Source of the DNA: Chitinophagaceae bacterium
Lineage (GTDB): Bacteria > Bacteroidota > Bacteroidia > Chitinophagales > Chitinophagaceae
Direction of reading: 5' to 3'
DNA length: 50,217 nucleotides
Assembly (NCBI GenBank): GCA_947457465.1
Contig: CANGWB010000013.1
Location: 1 to 50,217 of the forward strand
A model generated the notes under the pieces. It did not search any database. It was not told the DNA's origin and saw only the letters and a program-made list of their open reading frames with translations. Position 1 is the stretch's first letter, and every line of letters begins with the position of its first letter. Shown here piece after piece: positions 46,154 to 50,217 of this stretch. Both the position numbers and the translations under genes were made by a program.

Positions 46154-46161
46154 CAAAAATA
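46154..46161 (-). promoter_or_regulatory. -7 box immediately before the Ldh-family gene
   Basis: TATTTTTG on the minus strand fits the consensus and ends 4 bases before the ATG, predicting a leaderless mRNA. CAAA at 46187-46190 (TTTG on the minus strand) lies 25 bases upstream. Confidence 0.5.
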
Positions 46162-46190
46162 ACCCGATAGAAGAAGCATCGGGGCACAAA

Positions 46191-46215
46191 TAAAAAAGCC
46201 TCCAGAAGGAGGCTT
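46191..46215 (-). terminator. Intrinsic terminator after ssb
   Basis: An 8-bp stem (46196-46203 with 46208-46215), minus-strand loop TTCT, is followed by a run of six T. It lies about 20 bases after the ssb stop. Confidence 0.88.
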
Positions 46216-46235
46216 GAGATTTTATTCGTGTAGGA

Positions 46236-46655
46236 TCAGAATGGAAGATCATCCATCTGATCATTTCCGAAGGGAGCCGGACCCGCTCCCATGGGTGCAG
46301 CAGATGAATATCCTCCGCCACCACCTGCAGCTTGCTCGCTACGCCCACCCAACAACTGCACATCTCGTACACGGAGCGACAAGGAAGCGCCCGGTGTACC
46401 GTCGTTACGTTGAAAAGAGCGAGCTTCTGGTTGCCCCTCCACATACACCTGCTTTCCTTTGGTTAGGTATTGAGATAAAGCGGTTCTGTCTGTCCAATAG
46501 GCACAATCTACCCAGATGGTTTTTTCCTGCTGATTGCCCTGGCTGTCACGAAATTTCTCTGTGTGAGCAACCGTGAAATTGATAACATTCTTACCATTCA
46601 CCGTGTTAACGACACAGTCCTTTCCGAGGTTGCCGATGACTTGCATTTTGATCAT
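46236..46655 (-). CDS. ssb: Single-stranded DNA-binding protein
   Basis: 139 residues. The OB fold covers about 1-105: MQVIGNLGKDCVVNTVNGK, INFTVAHTEKF, TIWVDCAYWTDRTALSQYL and GKQVYVEGQPEAR. A Gly-rich linker and the acidic tip DDLPF, which docks repair and replication proteins, finish the protein. A near-consensus -7 box (TATATTCG, complement of 46691-46698) lies upstream. It may be one of several SSB copies in the genome. Confidence 0.95.
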   Translation of the reverse strand: MIKMQVIGNLGKDCVVNTVNGKNVINFTVAHTEKFRDSQGNQQEKTIWVDCAYWTDRTALSQYLTKGKQVYVEGQPEARSFQRNDGTPGASLSLRVRDVQLLGGRSEQAAGGGGGYSSAAPMGAGPAPFGNDQMDDLPF

Positions 46656-46723
46656 AGTACTCTGTTTTAGTTCGTAATTAAATTGGATGACGAATATACT
46701 GTTTTTCTACGCAGGCGGTTGCG

Positions 46724-49279
46724 TCACTCCTCGGCACGAGCACTGCCTGAGTCGATGAGTTTCCCGAAGAAAATAGCATTCATATACAACTTGGCACCCC
46801 CCAGCCAATAGGCCCGCAGATTGGGGTTGTCAGCGATGTTGATCACTCTTCCCTGCCCCAGCGAATTGACTACTACAGCTGCTGCTCCCTTGGTTGCTTC
46901 CAGATTCTCGGCGCTCACCCAACCGCTTTGCAATGGGGTGGGTGTATAAACGAAAGGTGTTGCGAACGGATTACGGCTGCGGTCGAGGTAAACCTTGTTC
47001 GCCTTGAATAAACTAACCGTGGATTGAGTATAGCCGAATGCCATTGGGTGGGTTGCATCATAAGTCGTCTCCACGATGGCACCCCGCATCTGCTGCGCGC
47101 CATCCAACTGATCGCGTTTACCATACGAAAGCCACTTGGAGCTATCGATTCCGGATTTAGCTCGTTTCAACTTTACGTCGGAGATCCCTTGTTGCTGTGC
47201 CCAGTTGATCGCTTCCTCCGTCAGTACCAAGGTCCCGCCGGATTGCACCCAGCTACGCAGCTTGTCTTTATTCAATTCCGAATAACTACCTCCGACCATC
47301 AAAATCGTATTGTATTTGCTGACATCGACCCGATTGAAATGTGATGGCTCCAATAACGTCAGTCTGAAATCCATTCGCTGATCCAATAGATGCCATACTT
47401 CGCCCGCATCGGTGGCATTCACACCCGGACCGGCGATCAAGGCAACCGACGGACGGTTCAGGGTGACGAAACGGCTGCTGCCCAGGTCCGACCCGGAAAG
47501 AGAGAGCCCGGTTTGCACAGCCTGACAAGAGATGCCATACTTTTTCACCAATGCATTCAATCGGTCGTACAAATCAACCGAAGCTGTTGATTGCAATTGG
47601 ACAGGTATGAGGAGTGTTCCGGCCTCATAGCTTCTGTCGGAATCCTGCACACGGATCTTAAAAGGGGCGAGTGCTGCTTTGACCAGATGCCCTGACTGCA
47701 ACAATTCATTAAGTGCTGCCGGCGCCTGCAGGTCAGTCCACCGGATCAAATACCCATAATCAGATTGACCGCCTTCGATCAACCCGGGCAATACCGGCAT
47801 CTTCATCTCACTGGTGGTGGGCACCATACTCAACTCCGCATAGGGAATACCAAAGGCCAACGGCATAGTCCAGGAGGTGATGTCATAGAACAAGCTGTCG
47901 CGGTAGGTTCGATTCTTTTCAAAGATCGTGCGGATCAATGTGTGCTGTGGCTGATTGAGGCTGACCACATAGGAAGACCGTATCGAAAAATCGGGGCAAG
48001 CTTTGTTATCGGCCAATGAACGTACCTCGATCTGATGCCGCTGCAACATCTCCAAAAATCGTTGCACGCGAACCGGATCCGTAGGGTCGCCAAATACGTA
48101 AGACTTAACCGGATTAGCAGCCGCACGAGCAGATGCCTCTTGGTAAAAACGTCGCTGATAGTCCAACAGCTCCACTCGCAAACGCATCGAGCCCTCCAGT
48201 GTAGAGAGCGTAGTCACAAATTGATTTCGAATGGTAAAAGGAAAAGTAAGCAACCCGTTGGCGGTCTGTTGACCATGACCACGAGATGAAGCTTGTTCAA
48301 ACAGAATGCCTACCGATCCGTTGATATCAGGATAGGTAGACCCTTTGCCGTAATAGAAATCATCGTAATTCTCTTTGGTGAAATACAAAGAACCAATTCG
48401 GTTAAGTGCATCTGCATGATAGGTGGCCAATCGGCTAGTGATCTCCTGATTTTGCGGGGGCGTCAACGGATTTACTCGGGAAGGAACACCCGGTTGAAAA
48501 AAGAAACTGGCATCACTACCCTGCTCGTGATGATCGGTCAGCACGTTCGGCTTCCATAGATGAAACCAACGTAAGCGATTCTGACTCTCTACGTGTTGAG
48601 CCGGCAACCAATCCCTGTTCAGATCAAACCAATAATGATTGAATCGTCCGCCCGGCCATACTTCGTTGTACTCCCGCGCGTTTGGATCCGATACCAGATT
48701 TTTACTCTTATGCTGATTGGCCCAGGTAGAGAAACGTTGTAACCCGTCGGGATTGAAGGAAGGATCCAATAAGATCACCGTACTATCCAACAACTTATCG
48801 ATGGCTGCCCCTTGAGCAGCGGCTAAGTGGTAGGCTGTTAGCAAGGAAGCATTGGAACCACTTGGTTCATTGCCATGGATGGAATGGCCGATCCATAGAA
48901 CAGCCGGCATCGACTTGATATCCAAGGAAGCCGAACGCGCTGGGTCTGTCAACTGAACGTGTTGCTCTCGGATCTCGGAGAGACGGGCGTGATTGCGAGG
49001 CGAGGTGATAATAAGCAGGACTTGAGGTCTGTCTTCGTAACTCAGTCCCATGTTGACGAGCTGGATCCGCTGCGGAACTGCTTTCGCTAAGGTTTGCATA
49101 TAGAGAAAAAGCCGATCGTGGGTCACATGCCACTGCCCTACTTCGTGATAGATCACCTGCGCGGGTTTGGGCACGGCCGGATCATAGGTCACGCCTGCTG
49201 GCAAATAATAACTGAGGTCCTGGGCCATCAAACCTGACCCGAATAAACAGAACAAGAGTCGGAAAATGATCGATTTCAT
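46724..49279 (-). CDS. Secreted M14-family zinc metallopeptidase
   Basis: 851 residues with a signal peptide (MKSIIFRLLFCLFGSGLMAQ). The M14 carboxypeptidase domain has H135 and E138 in GHSIHGNEPSG, FDLNRDWLPAQH and the third zinc ligand in LTDHHEQGSD. The catalytic Glu is probably in GSVGILFEQAS. A long C-terminal part includes a class I amidotransferase-like fold (VALIAGPGVN, ILMVGGSYSEL, GGTLVLTEEAINW), seen in other Bacteroidota M14 proteins. ATG at 49279 is chosen over GTG at 49351, which would bury the signal peptide. Substrate is unknown; it is probably a periplasmic or surface exopeptidase. Confidence 0.88.
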   Translation of the reverse strand: MKSIIFRLLFCLFGSGLMAQDLSYYLPAGVTYDPAVPKPAQVIYHEVGQWHVTHDRLFLYMQTLAKAVPQRIQLVNMGLSYEDRPQVLLIITSPRNHARLSEIREQHVQLTDPARSASLDIKSMPAVLWIGHSIHGNEPSGSNASLLTAYHLAAAQGAAIDKLLDSTVILLDPSFNPDGLQRFSTWANQHKSKNLVSDPNAREYNEVWPGGRFNHYWFDLNRDWLPAQHVESQNRLRWFHLWKPNVLTDHHEQGSDASFFFQPGVPSRVNPLTPPQNQEITSRLATYHADALNRIGSLYFTKENYDDFYYGKGSTYPDINGSVGILFEQASSRGHGQQTANGLLTFPFTIRNQFVTTLSTLEGSMRLRVELLDYQRRFYQEASARAAANPVKSYVFGDPTDPVRVQRFLEMLQRHQIEVRSLADNKACPDFSIRSSYVVSLNQPQHTLIRTIFEKNRTYRDSLFYDITSWTMPLAFGIPYAELSMVPTTSEMKMPVLPGLIEGGQSDYGYLIRWTDLQAPAALNELLQSGHLVKAALAPFKIRVQDSDRSYEAGTLLIPVQLQSTASVDLYDRLNALVKKYGISCQAVQTGLSLSGSDLGSSRFVTLNRPSVALIAGPGVNATDAGEVWHLLDQRMDFRLTLLEPSHFNRVDVSKYNTILMVGGSYSELNKDKLRSWVQSGGTLVLTEEAINWAQQQGISDVKLKRAKSGIDSSKWLSYGKRDQLDGAQQMRGAIVETTYDATHPMAFGYTQSTVSLFKANKVYLDRSRNPFATPFVYTPTPLQSGWVSAENLEATKGAAAVVVNSLGQGRVINIADNPNLRAYWLGGAKLYMNAIFFGKLIDSGSARAEE

Positions 49280-49328
49280 AAAGCAGATTGAGACGCGTAA
49301 GTTAGCCAATTCAAGGGCAATCCGATCG

Positions 49329-49336
49329 TATCTTTG
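49329..49336 (+). promoter_or_regulatory. -7 box for mnmA
   Basis: TATCTTTG fits the consensus exactly and ends 23 bases before the mnmA ATG. The -33 is weak (TTAG at 49302-49305, 23 bases upstream). Confidence 0.6.
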
Positions 49337-49359
49337 CCCGGTGTTTTGCACAGCTTACG

Positions 49360-50217
49360 ATGAGTAAACAAGGAAAAGTTCTGGTTGCCATGAGTGGAGG
49401 GATCGACAGCACGGTCACCGCCCTCATGCTGCATGCCCAAGGGTATGAAGTGGTGGGTATCACCATGAAAACCTGGGACTATGCCGCCAGCGGTGGCAGC
49501 AAAAAAGAAACCGGCTGCTGCAACCTCGACTCCTTCAACGACGCACGACAAGCCGCCGTGGAGCATGGATTTGCCCATTACATTTTAGACATCCGGGATG
49601 AATTCGGCGATTTTGTGATCGAGAATTTCGTTGAGGAATACCTCGCCGGACGGACCCCGAACCCTTGTGTACTCTGCAACACCCACATCAAATGGCGAGC
49701 GCTCCTGAAACGCGCTGATGCCTTAGGATGCGATTTCATAGCCACCGGCCATTATGCCAAGATCAAACAACATGAGAACGGGCGATATGGCATTAGCAAA
49801 GCAGTTGATGAGACCAAAGATCAGAGCTATGTACTGTGGGGTCTGCAACAGGACCTGCTGAGCAGAACCTTACTTCCATTGGGCCCTTACAAAAAAACTG
49901 AAATCCGACAAATGGCACATGATTTCGGCTATCCGGAACTGGCCAAAAAACATGAAAGCTACGAGATCTGTTTTGTGCCCGACAACGATTACCGCGGATT
50001 CCTCAAGCGCAATGTAGACGGACTAGAAGCACGTGTAGATGGGGGTCACTTCATCGACAAAAATGGAAAGGTATTAGGCAACCATCAAGGTTATCCATTC
50101 TACACGATCGGACAACGAAAAGGACTCATTGCACTGGGCAAACCTGTATTTGTCACTCACATCGATCCGGAAAATAATACGGTCACGCTGGGCGATGAGT
50201 CTGATCTCGATGCCAGC
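49360..50217 (+). CDS. mnmA: tRNA-specific 2-thiouridylase MnmA (5' part)
   Basis: 286 codons are in the window with no stop; the rest runs off the right edge. MnmA puts the 2-thio group on U34 of Lys, Glu and Gln tRNAs. The ATP pyrophosphatase loop is MSGGIDSTV (about 11-19). GSKKETGCCNLDSFNDAR is the insertion typical of Bacteroidota. The catalytic Cys lies in PNPCVLCNTHIKW, GHYAKIK follows, and the second Cys lies in YEICFVPDNDYRG. Its substrate tRNA-Gln(TTG) is in this window. The start is ATG at 49360 after a -7 box. Confidence 0.95.
   Translation, partial: MSKQGKVLVAMSGGIDSTVTALMLHAQGYEVVGITMKTWDYAASGGSKKETGCCNLDSFNDARQAAVEHGFAHYILDIRDEFGDFVIENFVEEYLAGRTPNPCVLCNTHIKWRALLKRADALGCDFIATGHYAKIKQHENGRYGISKAVDETKDQSYVLWGLQQDLLSRTLLPLGPYKKTEIRQMAHDFGYPELAKKHESYEICFVPDNDYRGFLKRNVDGLEARVDGGHFIDKNGKVLGNHQGYPFYTIGQRKGLIALGKPVFVTHIDPENNTVTLGDESDLDAS

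Noticed and set aside
49280-49351. Longer start (GTG 49351) for the M14 peptidase
   Set aside because: It would put 24 residues before a clear signal peptide.

Overview
The window looks like a chromosomal segment of a Bacteroidota bacterium, most likely of the Chitinophagaceae or a close relative. The signs are: promoters of the Bacteroidota type (a TTTG-like -33 element and a TAnnTTTG -7 element), almost no Shine-Dalgarno sequences except a perfect one at rpsU, a type IX secretion sortase-like protein (PorU type, C25 peptidase) with a PorV/PorQ-like partner, and the gene order xerC-hpf-tRNAs-tuf-trpT-secE-nusG-rplKAJL-rpoBC that is familiar in the phylum. I see no insertion sequence, prophage, CRISPR array or integration scar. 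No gene-free stretch exceeds 300 bases, and most of the longer gaps hold promoters or terminators.

Region 1 (1-18.8 kb) is mostly the core gene-expression block on the minus strand. In the direction of transcription it runs: rpsU (terminator), a Xer tyrosine recombinase, the hibernation factor hpf, tRNA-Thr(UGU), tRNA-Tyr, tRNA-Gly, tRNA-Thr(GGU), tuf, tRNA-Trp, secE, nusG (terminator), rplK, rplA, rplJ, rplL (terminator), rpoB, rpoC (terminator), then an OmpH/Skp-like protein, a heptose-7-phosphate kinase and ispD. The usual rplL-rpoB junction is broken by a plus-strand ComEA-like helix-hairpin-helix membrane protein. rpoBC therefore has its own promoter, whose 13-base core is identical to that of the tRNA-tuf promoter.

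Region 2 (18.8-28.4 kb) holds an HscA-like Hsp70, the PorU-like/PorV-like pair, tyrS and tRNA-Gln. Region 3 (28.6-34.2 kb) is an envelope sugar block: rfbD, rfbC, a UDP-sugar dehydrogenase and a DegT-type sugar aminotransferase, divergent from waaA (Kdo transferase). Region 4 (34.1-38.7 kb) has a conserved protein of unknown function, thymidine kinase, ccmB-ccmC-ccmD (cytochrome c maturation) and glutamate dehydrogenase. Region 5 (38.7-50.2 kb) is mixed: a SET-domain protein, a lipoprotein subtilase, an HsdR_N-like nuclease-fold protein, AMP nucleosidase, a small lipoprotein, queA, aspartate kinase, an Ldh-family dehydrogenase, ssb, a secreted M14 metallopeptidase and the 5' part of mnmA, which runs off the window.

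Most genes are standard housekeeping. The observations most worth a second look are the lone strong Shine-Dalgarno at rpsU, several -7 boxes lying only 3-5 bases before start codons (implying leaderless mRNAs), the comEA-like insertion between rplL and rpoB, the possible structured leader of queA, the subtilase lacking the oxyanion-hole Asn, and a conserved unknown protein that overlaps waaA tail to tail.
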